This document shows positions 8,205 to 17,212 of a stretch of DNA of 32,676 nucleotides, one piece after another; the first letter of the stretch is position 1, and the number at the start of each line of letters is the position of its first letter. Made by a program: the position numbers and the translations under genes. Location of the stretch: contig CAZVNF010000022.1 of NCBI GenBank assembly GCA_964628215.1, positions 1 through 32,676 on the forward strand, written 5' to 3'. Below the pieces are notes generated by a model. The model had not been told where the DNA came from. It worked only from the letters and a program-made list of their open reading frames with translations, and made no database searches. This DNA comes from CAIVAT01 sp964628215 (lineage in GTDB: Bacteria; Bacteroidota; Bacteroidia; Bacteroidales; FEN-979).

Positions 8205-9437
8205 ATGGAAAAAAACGACAAGCACACGATCCTGATTGTTGATGACAACCCCAACAATCTTTATTCGCTGCACGAGTTGATCAACGACAACTTCCCTGTG
8301 GAGGTTGTTGAGGCAAGTTCAGGTTTTGAAGCCCTGCGCATCATCAGCGATCAGCATGTTGACCTGTGCCTGATGGATGTTCAGATGCCGGAACTGGATG
8401 GCTTTGAAACCGCCAGGCTGGTACGTTCGCGCCCGAAAACAGCCCATATTCCCGTTATTTTCATCACCGCATTCGACCCCAATAAAAATCTGATGGAAAA
8501 AGGGCTGAATGCCGGTGGACTCGATTATCTCACAAAACCCATCGATGATGTGCAGATCGTGCAGACATTGAACATGTATCTGCGCTTCCTCGACCGCGAA
8601 CGCGATATCAACAGCGAACTTGAGGAGAAGGTCCAGATCCGTACCGCTGAATACCAGAACATCAACAAAAAGCTTAAACTTGAAATAGAGGAACGTAAAA
8701 GAGCAGAAAGTGCGCTGCAGGAGTCAGAAACCAAACTCAGGGAAGCAAACGCGGCAAAAGATAAGTTCTTCTCCCTTATTGCCCATGATCTCCGCAATCC
8801 GTTCAACGCAGTGATCGGGTTCTCCAATCTCCTCCGCGAAAACATTGCTGAATTCGATATCACCGAAATCAGCGAATATATCGGGTATATCAACGATTCA
8901 GCTATAAATGCCTACACCCTGCTTGGAAATCTGCTCGACTGGGCCCGTTCGCAAACCAACAGCATTCAGTTCAACCCGGAGGCCGTAAATATCTGTGAGA
9001 TCATCAAATCAACACTGATCATTCTTTCCGGCGAGGCTACCAAGAAAAATATCCTCATAAACAGTTCGGTTTCTTCGGAATGTACCGTGATGGCCGACAG
9101 CAATATGGTTTCTGCTGTTTTGAGAAACCTCATTTCCAACGCTATCAAATTTACACAACCGGGCGGTATCATTCACCTCTCTTCCCGGATGGCCGGAGAA
9201 AAAAATGAATTTACCATTGCTGATAATGGTGTTGGGATTCAACAGAATGATATCGAAAAATTATTCAGGATCGATGCCAAAGTATATACCAAGGGAACCT
9301 CCAATGAATCGGGAACCGGACTTGGTTTAATCCTTTGCAAGGAGTTTGTTGAGAAAAACTCCGGCACGATCCGCGTTGAAAGCGAACCGGGGAAGGGAAG
9401 CCGGTTTATATTTACCCTGCCGGCGTATACAGCCTGA
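8205..9437 (+). CDS. Soluble receiver-histidine kinase protein (second paralogue)
   Basis: 410 residues from ATG at 8205, 4 nt after the preceding stop; upstream in-frame starts would overlap that gene. It has the same architecture as its neighbour: receiver with Asp58 in LMDVQMPELDG, a longer coiled coil of about 50 residues (ERKRAESALQESETKL), HisKA with His194 in LIAHDLRNP, and HATPase with DNGVGI and GTGLGL. Blocks such as DGFETARL, DYLTKPIDD and GTGLGLILCKEFVEKN are identical in both, so the pair probably arose by tandem duplication. It is the last gene of the cluster and converges on the TPR-LuxR gene with 29 nt between stops. The phosphotransfer target is not in the cluster. Confidence 0.9.
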   Translation: MEKNDKHTILIVDDNPNNLYSLHELINDNFPVEVVEASSGFEALRIISDQHVDLCLMDVQMPELDGFETARLVRSRPKTAHIPVIFITAFDPNKNLMEKGLNAGGLDYLTKPIDDVQIVQTLNMYLRFLDRERDINSELEEKVQIRTAEYQNINKKLKLEIEERKRAESALQESETKLREANAAKDKFFSLIAHDLRNPFNAVIGFSNLLRENIAEFDITEISEYIGYINDSAINAYTLLGNLLDWARSQTNSIQFNPEAVNICEIIKSTLIILSGEATKKNILINSSVSSECTVMADSNMVSAVLRNLISNAIKFTQPGGIIHLSSRMAGEKNEFTIADNGVGIQQNDIEKLFRIDAKVYTKGTSNESGTGLGLILCKEFVEKNSGTIRVESEPGKGSRFIFTLPAYTA

Positions 9438-9466
9438 TAAAATCATTCTCAATAAACTCCGCTGAA

Positions 9467-11269
9467 CTAAAACCTGCTGAAGAACATCACAAGATTTTCT
9501 TCCCGGGATAATCCCAGTTTCTGCCGGAGCCGGTAGCGTGCAATTTTAAGACTGTGTTCATTTTTGCGCGTGATCTGTGATATTTCCTTGGTAGACAAAT
9601 TCATTTTCAGGAATGCACAAAGTTTCATTTCATTCGGACTTAATTCGGGGAATTCTTTACCAAGCCGCGTATAAAAATCAATATGTGTTTCCTTGAAATG
9701 AACTTCAAATTCCTCCCAAAATCCTTCTGTATGCTGATGCTGAAGATCATGCAGAACAGACCGGAGAACCTCCGGCTCTGATTTTCCAGAATTTTCCAGA
9801 ATTTTTTTCAGCCGCTCCGACATTTCCACAAGCAATTCATTCTTTTCTATCAGTGACATCACCTTGGCTGTCAGTTCCCTGTTTTTCAGATCAATATCCT
9901 TGGTAAGATGCGATTTTTCCAGCTGCAGATTTGCCTTCACAAGGTTTATCCGGTTGATCTTACTCCTTTGCAAAAGAATCAGAAGAAACAGGATAACGGC
10001 AATCAGTAAAATCCCTGCAATTAAAAACATAAGTTTTGTCTCCTGGCGCTTTTTTATCCCTTCCTCTCTCTCCTTTTCAATTAATTGTCTGGCCTGCTCC
10101 TTTTTATAATTAAATTCAAATTCAATAACGGCCAATTGCTGCTTATCCCCGATCCGGGTGAGGCTGTCGTACAGAACCTGGTAAAGTCTGGCATATTTCA
10201 GCGCACTGTCTGCTCTTCCCGCAATTTCAAAAATCTCGCTGATTCCTTTAACGGCCTCGGTTTCAAAAGAGAGAAAAGAACCCCGGCAGGAATTGGTTTT
10301 TACATTTTTATAATATTCCATTGACTTTCCATACTCTTTCATTTGCTGAAAAACACGGCCAAAATTGAAATCCGCCTGCACCTTCAGATACATTTTTGAT
10401 CCCCAGTACAGACTGTCAAGGTTGTTGATCATTTGTGCTGACAACTGAAAATAATTCAGCGCCTCCGGAAGATTCTTCTCATCAAGTTTGATCTCCCCCA
10501 GTATATTATACAAATTTGATATTCCATAATAGTTCTTCAGCCGTTGTTGTAAAGGAAGCGATTTATTGAAAAAATAGTTGGCGCTGTCAGCCTTGTTAAG
10601 GTTTTTATAAGACAGTCCTATGTTAATCAACGAGTTGGCATAGTAGGCTGAATCATTCCGGATTTCAAACAGTGCCATCGCTTTTTTATAATACCCCAGC
10701 CCTTTTCTGTAACTGCCCGTCCTGTCGTAAATAACAGCAATATTGTTATAAAAATATGATTTCCATAAATCATTGTTTGTCCTTTCAGCAATTTCAAGGC
10801 CTTTCATGTAGCCATACAGTGCCCGGGAAAAGTCCGAATTGAGATCATACAGATATGCTGATCCATTCCGGATTTTCATCTGATCAACAGAATCCGTTTT
10901 ATCATTAAACAGCCCTATTGCCCTCTCATAGAATTTCAAAGCCTGGCTTAACTGATCCTTCCGGATGGCAATCCTGCCCAGTTGCATGCAATTTTTAATT
11001 ATTCCCTCATTGTTACCTGAAGCTTCTGATATCTGTAATCCTTTTTTTGCAAAAAACAATGCTGAATCGATATTTGTATCCGTCAATTCCATCGATAAAC
11101 CGGCATATAACAGTCCAAGCCGGTTTAAATCTTTACTGCTTTCTATTATAGCTGTACGGAGACTGTCCGGCTTGCTTTCTCCATATATTGTATTCGATGT
11201 CAGTATAATAAACACTGTCGTCCAACAAATGCTACTGAATTGCCGAAGGTTCAGACTGAAAATTAACAT
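9467..11269 (-). CDS. Membrane-bound TPR protein with C-terminal LuxR-like helix-turn-helix
   Basis: 600 residues. A hydrophobic N-terminus (about 8-29, ending TIYG) is a likely signal peptide. Residues about 45-370 are a series of tetratricopeptide repeats (for example ALKFYERAIGLF and KGLGYYKKAMALF). A coiled stretch leads to a transmembrane segment about 412-434, then a cytosolic coiled coil, then about 540-600 a LuxR/GerE-like HTH with LSPNEMKLCAFL and STKEISQITRKNEHSLKIAR. The TPR part should sit in the periplasm and the HTH in the cytosol, making a one-component regulator of a type frequent in Bacteroidota. Together with the AraC-type gene it brackets the two-component cluster. Signal and targets are unknown. 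Confidence 0.88.
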   Translation of the reverse strand: MLIFSLNLRQFSSICWTTVFIILTSNTIYGESKPDSLRTAIIESSKDLNRLGLLYAGLSMELTDTNIDSALFFAKKGLQISEASGNNEGIIKNCMQLGRIAIRKDQLSQALKFYERAIGLFNDKTDSVDQMKIRNGSAYLYDLNSDFSRALYGYMKGLEIAERTNNDLWKSYFYNNIAVIYDRTGSYRKGLGYYKKAMALFEIRNDSAYYANSLINIGLSYKNLNKADSANYFFNKSLPLQQRLKNYYGISNLYNILGEIKLDEKNLPEALNYFQLSAQMINNLDSLYWGSKMYLKVQADFNFGRVFQQMKEYGKSMEYYKNVKTNSCRGSFLSFETEAVKGISEIFEIAGRADSALKYARLYQVLYDSLTRIGDKQQLAVIEFEFNYKKEQARQLIEKEREEGIKKRQETKLMFLIAGILLIAVILFLLILLQRSKINRINLVKANLQLEKSHLTKDIDLKNRELTAKVMSLIEKNELLVEMSERLKKILENSGKSEPEVLRSVLHDLQHQHTEGFWEEFEVHFKETHIDFYTRLGKEFPELSPNEMKLCAFLKMNLSTKEISQITRKNEHSLKIARYRLRQKLGLSREENLVMFFSRF

Positions 11270-11315
11270 GCGGCTAAAATTAAATTGTGTCCTGAAAACG
11301 CAAAACTTGTTTCAT

Positions 11316-11323
11316 CAAATATA
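11316..11323 (-). promoter_or_regulatory. Possible -7 promoter element for the TPR-LuxR gene
   Basis: The minus strand reads TATATTTG (TAnnTTTG), 46 nt upstream of the ATG at 11269. No TTTG is seen at the expected spacing upstream. Confidence 0.4.
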
Positions 11324-11366
11324 AGAATACTTTATTATTAATTTTTTAACCTGATAAAATGTAAAT

Positions 11367-11435
11367 GTATACTTTTTGTATGATCCGATTCTCCGGATTT
11401 CACTTATGGAAGGTATACTTTTGTCCGGATTTCAC
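11367..11435 (+). repeat. Doubled A-B motif block upstream of the MscS gene
   Basis: Motif A, GTATACTTTTTG, is at 11367-11378 and recurs as GTATACTTTTG at 11413-11423. Motif B, TCCGGATTTCAC, occurs exactly at 11392-11403 and 11424-11435, 32 nt apart. The second A contains TACTTTTG (11416-11423), a match to the -7 consensus. The block may be a promoter with a repeated operator, or an old short duplication. Confidence 0.55.
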
Positions 11436-11574
11436 GAACAGCCATAAACAGAAAAATTATTTTCCGGCAAACTGTCTTTATTTCAATAATGTTTTACTTT
11501 TATATTCTCAAACTTGATGCCCTGATCAAATATAGGTTATCCATTTTTGTAAATTAACCGGTAAAAAAGTGCAT

Positions 11575-13926
11575 ATGGCCAAAAAAACGATTATCATACT
11601 GACAGGTATCTTGATATTCATTATCAGGCTATATGCCCAGGACACAACGGAAGTAAAAGCAAACAGCCTTCCTGATGAAAAACAGCCTTCCTATATCGCC
11701 AACCCTGCCATTTGGATCAATGACTGTTATAACCGTCTGAATGGTTTATACTTGTTTCAAACACAGCGTGAAATTGATACAACAGAACTATTTGAAAAAT
11801 TAAGAGAAAACCTGGTCATTATCAGCATCCTGAAGAAAAACTTTTATGGTGATTCCGCCACCCTGAATGTACGGTCTGTGTACAATATGAAAATGAGAGT
11901 GGCCGATATCCTGGCAAATATCACTATGTGGCAGCATAATATTCACATCGACAATGAATTGCGTGTTGAGAAGGCCAGTGAGATTCTCCGGATAAAACAT
12001 GAAATCGCTATGTTCAGGGAGAACTCTGACAGTGTCTTCCGGGAAACATTTAATGTGTCGTTAAACCAGCTGGCGGAAATGCAGCACTCTGGAGAAACAG
12101 TTATCCTGCATTCATTGAAAAGAAGTACCGCCATTGAGAATAAAATCGTCGGAATGAATATGGAGGTTTCCCTCTTTTTCTCTGATATCGCCAGCCTGCT
12201 GCAAAAAAAGGAAATGGAACTGGTTAAAAGAGAACTTCCGCCGGTTTGGTCATCACCTCCGGGGGTCTATCCTTTGAGTATTTGGAATGTTCTCAGTGCA
12301 AGTTTCCAGCAAACCCTCGAATCTGTAAAGTATTACGGAGAAATGTCGCTCTGGAGGATTGTTATCTTCAGGCTGATGATCGTTCTGCTCTGCCTGATAC
12401 CTATTAAAATTTTCAAAGATGAACAGCGAAAGAAGAAAATCCTGACAGAAACCAACTTTACATTTCTTGAAAAATTCCCTAAAACAGCTTCCGTGGTGAT
12501 GGGCATGGCCCTCTCTCCCTTCATTTTTGTCCACCCGCCGCATGCTTTTATGGAAATTATCCTGGTTGGGCTAACCTTTACTGTGACCATGCTGACCATG
12601 AAAAACTATCCAGGGATCAATAAAACACTGTTGATAATTTTAATAGTTTCATTCCTGGTCCTGTATCTCATAAACTTCTTTGTCACACCCACTTTCCCCG
12701 GCCGGCTTATTTACACGTCCTCTATCCTGTTACTTGTTCCCCTGTGGTTGATGTACAAACAATTACCATCATTTCAGCTGAATCACCCGAATGCTGTAAA
12801 ATGGTTGCTGCTTTTTCTGGGGATACACCTCGTAATCGGGTGGGTACTGGTCATTCTGGGCTATTACACATTGGGAAGATCGGTAATTCTTTCGGCCTAC
12901 AGCTTGTTGATTATCAGCATGATCTTTAGAATTGCCATCTATACGCTCCTGGATTACCTCGAAATCATCGCCTATTTTTTTAATAAAAAGGTAAAGGTGG
13001 TGAAAATCGACTCAAACTTTGTCCACAGAAAAACCAAACCGCTGCTTGTTATTTCAGCCGTCATTTTTCTCTGTGTGGCCTATCTTTACAACATGAATGT
13101 ATATGACCTCGTAAAATCCGCAATCGGGGATTTTATGTTTTCAAACAGGAAAATTGGGAGTGCCTCCTTTACATTTATGAGCATTCTGCTCTTCTTTGCC
13201 TCCGTTTACTTCTCTTTCATCCTCGCCACACTCATCCGGTATACCTTTGAGCCACAGCATGAGCAAACAGTTAAAAAAAGAAGCAGCCTCGGAAGTTACC
13301 TTTTGCTTTTCCGGCTGCTGATCCTTTGTACCGGTTTTGTTGTAGGCATTCTTGCTTCAGGACTGGCGCTGACAAATTTCTCCATCTTCATTGGCGCAAT
13401 GGGTGTTGGCATTGGTTTCGGCTTGCAGAATATTGTCAGCAACCTGATTTCGGGGCTGATCATTGCTTTTGAACGCCCGTTCGTTGTTGGAGATGTACTT
13501 GATTTTGAGAATGAAGCCTGTAAAGTAAAAGAAATCAGCCTCAGGGCCACCATGGTTTCAAATTCCGATGGCGCAGATATCCTGATCCCAAACAACACGC
13601 TGCTGTCTGAAAATTTGAAAAACTGGACAATCAGTAACAAACAACGTTTCATTGAATTTAAAGTGACCACCCTCCAGCAAACCGACCCTATTCTTGTGAT
13701 GAAGATAATAGGTGACTGCCTCAGCGAAGAAACAACTATTATCCGGGATCGAAGCGTTGTATTATTATCTGAAATTAATGATGCAGGCCTGGTCTTTTCT
13801 GTTAAAATTTTAATTACCGACCTGGCTATCGGGTCAAAAATAAAAAGTCATCTGCTAACTGCAATTTATAAAGCATTTGCAGAACACAATATCCTTTTTT
13901 CCCGGAAAAATTTAACCGGCGATTGA
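11575..13926 (+). CDS. MscS-family mechanosensitive ion channel, large form
   Basis: 783 residues from ATG at 11575; a GTG two codons earlier is less likely. An N-terminal signal peptide ends near LYA at residue 21. A helical periplasmic region of roughly 230 residues follows, then many membrane segments (about 260-600). The MscS core comes next, with the pore helix region AMGVGIGFGLQNIVSNLISG (around 613-619 for IGFGLQN) and the beta domain start ERPFVVGDVLDF. MscS channels open under membrane tension and release small solutes during hypo-osmotic shock. This protein is of the large MscK/YbiO-like class rather than the ~286-residue MscS. The next gene begins 21 nt later on the same strand, suggesting co-transcription with the predicted zinc hydrolase. 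Confidence 0.9.
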   Translation: MAKKTIIILTGILIFIIRLYAQDTTEVKANSLPDEKQPSYIANPAIWINDCYNRLNGLYLFQTQREIDTTELFEKLRENLVIISILKKNFYGDSATLNVRSVYNMKMRVADILANITMWQHNIHIDNELRVEKASEILRIKHEIAMFRENSDSVFRETFNVSLNQLAEMQHSGETVILHSLKRSTAIENKIVGMNMEVSLFFSDIASLLQKKEMELVKRELPPVWSSPPGVYPLSIWNVLSASFQQTLESVKYYGEMSLWRIVIFRLMIVLLCLIPIKIFKDEQRKKKILTETNFTFLEKFPKTASVVMGMALSPFIFVHPPHAFMEIILVGLTFTVTMLTMKNYPGINKTLLIILIVSFLVLYLINFFVTPTFPGRLIYTSSILLLVPLWLMYKQLPSFQLNHPNAVKWLLLFLGIHLVIGWVLVILGYYTLGRSVILSAYSLLIISMIFRIAIYTLLDYLEIIAYFFNKKVKVVKIDSNFVHRKTKPLLVISAVIFLCVAYLYNMNVYDLVKSAIGDFMFSNRKIGSASFTFMSILLFFASVYFSFILATLIRYTFEPQHEQTVKKRSSLGSYLLLFRLLILCTGFVVGILASGLALTNFSIFIGAMGVGIGFGLQNIVSNLISGLIIAFERPFVVGDVLDFENEACKVKEISLRATMVSNSDGADILIPNNTLLSENLKNWTISNKQRFIEFKVTTLQQTDPILVMKIIGDCLSEETTIIRDRSVVLLSEINDAGLVFSVKILITDLAIGSKIKSHLLTAIYKAFAEHNILFSRKNLTGD

Positions 13927-13947
13927 CAGACCTTAACACATAAAATT

Positions 13948-15870
13948 ATGGGAAAGAAATTAATCCTGGTTTCTGTTTTAATGATAATTCTCACTCAATC
14001 CGCATGGGCCTGGGTTTATCCTGAACACAGGGAAATAACCCTGATCGCTATTCAGAAACTAGATTCGGCGCAAAGGGCCGTGCTTGACAGGCTCTGGGCC
14101 CTGGCAAGGAAAGGATATGAGTCGCGGCTGGATGTGTCTGTGGCAGATATGAGCCAGGGTGAGCATCCGAAATACATTGATTATGCTGCCTTTCCGGCCA
14201 TCGCAGGCGACCATTCCACTTCGGCGGAGAACATGGTGTATAACATTTTGCACACCGACTGGATCCTGAATGTTGCAGACATTACTGCCTGGCTGGGAAA
14301 AGGGCTGGCAGAATCAACCACGCGCAGCGAACGGGCCGGTAAACTCCGCGATTCTGATCTCCGGTTGCTCAGGGCCGATCCGGAATATGTTTCACGGGCC
14401 GGATCGAACAATGTCCATTTCATGCTCTCCCGCCCGGCCGTGAGTACACCCGCCAGGGCCTATTTCGACAGCTGTTTCCATGAAGGTGTGGAGATAAACC
14501 TGATTGGAACTTATAACTGGTATCATACCAGTGCATTATTAAAAGCCCGCCGGTTGTCCTCTGAAACATTAACCCCCGATCAACAAGCCGCCCTCACCTT
14601 ATCAATGCTTGCAGATGAAGCCTTTGCGCTTCATTTCCTTCAGGATGCTTTTTCCTCCGGTCATGTGGCCGGGGTTTGGGGTAATGCTGCCCTTCGCAAA
14701 GGCACGCATGATTACTATGATGAAAACGGGCTGGATGTCACTACCTGGCAGGGTGAGCGGATGGTGCTTACCGGGGATGCCTACATGCGCGCGGCCGATG
14801 CCGACAGGGCCGCTAAAACCGTGATGATGAGCCTTAAACAGGTTCTGGAAGAAACAACCAGTACCCAGGGGCCTTCTCTGTACGTTGATCAACCCGGTAT
14901 GTTCACAGCCGACACATTCAATATCGCCAGAGCCATGACCATACCTGCACGCACGATCGATCCTGTGTACAGGGATTTATTTGACCAGATATGGATCACA
15001 ACGCCTATTCCGGGCCTGGGCACCGGTTTGGGGGAAATTCCCCGATTCCGCTCCGAAATCGGTCCGTTTATAGGAATAGCACCAGCCGGAAGGGTCTCGC
15101 TTCTTTCGGGAGGTTTTGCGCCCAGTCAGCAAACCGTCGGGATGGTTCCCAGCCTGGAAGTTGCACTGCATATCGGTCTCGGTATGGACGGAGTGCTGAA
15201 CCAGTCGGGAGACGGGCTGGTTTTTCTTGACCTGGGGTGGCGGCTCGACGGAGCCTCCTCCATCAAACTTCAAAGTGACCCCGCCTATGGGTTGTTTGGT
15301 TCAATTCTGGCTGCTGTACCAAGCCGCGATGCTTTTTACACCCGGCTGCGCTTGCCCTTTTACGTGATTCCGGGCGACCTGATCATCCTGGGTCCGTTGC
15401 TGGCCCTGGTCGCCCCCAAGGCCATGAATAATGTGATTGCAACGGCCGGTGCAGGTGGTCTCATTCCCTGGCAAACCGGCTTGATCTCCCCTATCGGACG
15501 GTTCCAGTTTATCCTCGGAAGGGAGGTTGGGGTGTGCTTTTATGGTTCTGTGGACGGGGCCGATTCATACCTGATTCCGTATGATATTGATGGATCCACT
15601 GATTTGGCACTGGTGTCGATGCGAACCACGCATTTTGAATTTCCAATCCTGGAATACCGGCCGGTAAGGACATTCTCCCGGAGGCAGAGTGCAAGCCTGG
15701 TACTTCAAATAAGCGCGGGCATGGACATTCCCGGGAAAGTGACCATGCTCGAACCAACCGATATCGGAACCATCGACCTGAAAACAACCTGGTTTGTCGG
15801 ATTCCGGCTGGCCTTTGACTGGAGGTATTATTACGCCCGGAAAAAACAGACTTCCCAAATTGCACATTGA
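13948..15870 (+). CDS. Exported protein with zinc-dependent phospholipase C / S1-P1 nuclease-type domain
   Basis: 640 residues. The signal peptide ends AWA, leaving Trp22 as predicted first mature residue with His27 five residues on. P1 nuclease has Trp1 and His6, whose N-terminal amine and imidazole bind zinc, so the spacing matches exactly. Further matching ligands are Asp67 (VADM), a candidate His89 (GDHS), His229-x3-Asp233-x5-His239 (HFLQDAFSSGH) and His254-x3-Asp258 (HDYYD). These fit the trinuclear zinc site of the phospholipase C / S1-P1 superfamily, which hydrolyses phosphodiester bonds in phospholipids or single-stranded nucleic acid. Residues about 350-640 are a C-terminal half I do not recognise, with alternating hydrophobic, Gly-rich stretches that might form a beta-barrel or membrane-associated domain. 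Substrate cannot be read from sequence. It probably shares a transcript with the MscS gene. Confidence 0.72.
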   Translation: MGKKLILVSVLMIILTQSAWAWVYPEHREITLIAIQKLDSAQRAVLDRLWALARKGYESRLDVSVADMSQGEHPKYIDYAAFPAIAGDHSTSAENMVYNILHTDWILNVADITAWLGKGLAESTTRSERAGKLRDSDLRLLRADPEYVSRAGSNNVHFMLSRPAVSTPARAYFDSCFHEGVEINLIGTYNWYHTSALLKARRLSSETLTPDQQAALTLSMLADEAFALHFLQDAFSSGHVAGVWGNAALRKGTHDYYDENGLDVTTWQGERMVLTGDAYMRAADADRAAKTVMMSLKQVLEETTSTQGPSLYVDQPGMFTADTFNIARAMTIPARTIDPVYRDLFDQIWITTPIPGLGTGLGEIPRFRSEIGPFIGIAPAGRVSLLSGGFAPSQQTVGMVPSLEVALHIGLGMDGVLNQSGDGLVFLDLGWRLDGASSIKLQSDPAYGLFGSILAAVPSRDAFYTRLRLPFYVIPGDLIILGPLLALVAPKAMNNVIATAGAGGLIPWQTGLISPIGRFQFILGREVGVCFYGSVDGADSYLIPYDIDGSTDLALVSMRTTHFEFPILEYRPVRTFSRRQSASLVLQISAGMDIPGKVTMLEPTDIGTIDLKTTWFVGFRLAFDWRYYYARKKQTSQIAH

Positions 15871-15895
15871 ACAAACAATCAAATAAATACTTTTT

Positions 15896-15903
15896 TATCT
15901 TTA
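15896..15903 (+). promoter_or_regulatory. Imperfect -7 promoter element upstream of the SUMF-OmpA gene
   Basis: TATCTTTA differs from TAnnTTTG at the last base and lies 12 nt before the ATG at 15916. A TTG at 15867-15869 is further away than usual. A weak call; read-through from the upstream genes is an alternative. Confidence 0.25.
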
Positions 15904-15915
15904 CAAAAAAAAACA

Positions 15916-17160
15916 ATGAAAACAAAACTACTCGCATTCACCCTTATTTCGGTGCTTGGTATGGGTGCCATTTTCGCCCAAAAACCAACTATGAGCATGC
16001 CCTCGATGATCCACGTTGAAGGTGGAACCTTCATGATGGGCAGCAGCAACGGAAACAAGGACGAACAACCTGCGCATAAAGTCACGCTTACCAGCTTTTA
16101 TTTTGGTAAATATGAAGTTACCTATAATGACTTCAAAAAATTTGCAGATGCCACCGGCTATCTGACAGATGCCGAAAAGCCCGATTCAGTCAGGCTGAAA
16201 CATGGCTTGCCTCCCCGGGGAATTTACAATGGATCATGGAAAGTTGACATGAGCGGCTCCCCTGTTCCCCTTGCGGATAGCATAAACCCGGTTCGCAACA
16301 TCAGCTGGTTCGATGCCGTGGAATACCTGAACTGGCTTAGTAAAGAAACAGGTAAAAAATTCAGGCTTCCGACCGAAGCCGAATGGGAGTTTGCCGCAAA
16401 AGGTGGAAACAGCAGTAAAGGGTATAAGTACGCGGGTGGCAATAACCTGGGTGATGTAGCCTGGTATGCGGGAAACTCCGGGAAACAATCTCATACCATC
16501 GGACGGAAAATGCCAAATGAACTGATGATTTACGATATGGCCGGAAATATACGGGAATGGTGCGCTGACTGGTACAGCGATACCTATTTTCAAATCAGCC
16601 CGGCTGTTGATCCTGCCGGTCCTGAAAAGGGTGTACAGCGTGTACTCAGAGGAGGTTTCTGGGGCAGTGAGGAAGAACGGATGAGAATTTCTTACCGTAA
16701 TTCCGAATTTCCATATAACAGCGCACAGGGTTTTGGTTTCCGTCCTGCCATGACCGATGAAGCAGCCATCATAAAGGCCGAAGCAAAACCTGAACCTGAT
16801 CCTATGAAAGACCTTGACACGAAAGGGTTTATTGATATTTATGGTATTAATTTCGATATTGGAAAGTCCATTGTTAAAGCTGAAAGTTTTCCGGTTGTCG
16901 AACAGATCACCAATTATCTGAAAAAGAACCCCTCTGTAAAAATCATGATCGAAGGACATACCGATAACACCGGAAAAGATGCTTCTAACCTTACACTTTC
17001 TGAAAAAAGGGCTCAAAGCATCAAAGCTGAAATTGTGAAACGGGGCATCGATGCCGGCCGGATGGAAACCCAGGGATTTGGCGCTTCAAAACCCATTGCC
17101 GACAATAAAACAGCCGCCGGGCGTACACAAAACCGCAGGGTTACGATTAAAAAACTGTAA
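15916..17160 (+). CDS. Exported SUMF (formylglycine-generating enzyme-like) domain fused to an OmpA peptidoglycan-binding domain
   Basis: 414 residues. The signal peptide ends AIFA at residue 21. Residues about 31-265 are a SUMF/FGE-sulfatase-type C-lectin-like fold (VEGGTFMMGSS, FRLPTEAEWEFAAKGG, MAGNIREWCADWY, RVLRGGFWGS at 243-252, GFGFRPA). Residues about 300-414 are an OmpA-like domain, with EGHTDN at 346-351 and LSEKRAQ, which binds peptidoglycan. In true formylglycine-generating enzymes catalytic cysteines follow the RGG region; here that stretch (about 245-277) has no cysteine, so oxidase activity is unlikely. Expected location is the periplasm or outer membrane, anchored to the cell wall. 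SUMF folds without the cysteines occur in Bacteroidota gliding/type IX secretion lipoproteins (GldJ, GldK), but this is not a lipoprotein and no other Gld/Por gene is present. Confidence 0.88.
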   Translation: MKTKLLAFTLISVLGMGAIFAQKPTMSMPSMIHVEGGTFMMGSSNGNKDEQPAHKVTLTSFYFGKYEVTYNDFKKFADATGYLTDAEKPDSVRLKHGLPPRGIYNGSWKVDMSGSPVPLADSINPVRNISWFDAVEYLNWLSKETGKKFRLPTEAEWEFAAKGGNSSKGYKYAGGNNLGDVAWYAGNSGKQSHTIGRKMPNELMIYDMAGNIREWCADWYSDTYFQISPAVDPAGPEKGVQRVLRGGFWGSEEERMRISYRNSEFPYNSAQGFGFRPAMTDEAAIIKAEAKPEPDPMKDLDTKGFIDIYGINFDIGKSIVKAESFPVVEQITNYLKKNPSVKIMIEGHTDNTGKDASNLTLSEKRAQSIKAEIVKRGIDAGRMETQGFGASKPIADNKTAAGRTQNRRVTIKKL

Positions 17161-17212
17161 TTCCTGATTCGTTTCAACAGCCGTGCTGGTATTGAATTTC
17201 CAGGGAGTTTCC

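Larger units (their letters stand above)
11270..11574. other. Intergenic region between divergent TPR-LuxR and MscS genes
   Basis: 305 nt without a gene. It holds a possible minus-strand -7 element (11316-11323), an imperfectly doubled A-B-A-B motif block (11367-11435) and otherwise AT-rich sequence. It is probably the promoter region for both neighbouring genes. Confidence 0.6.
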
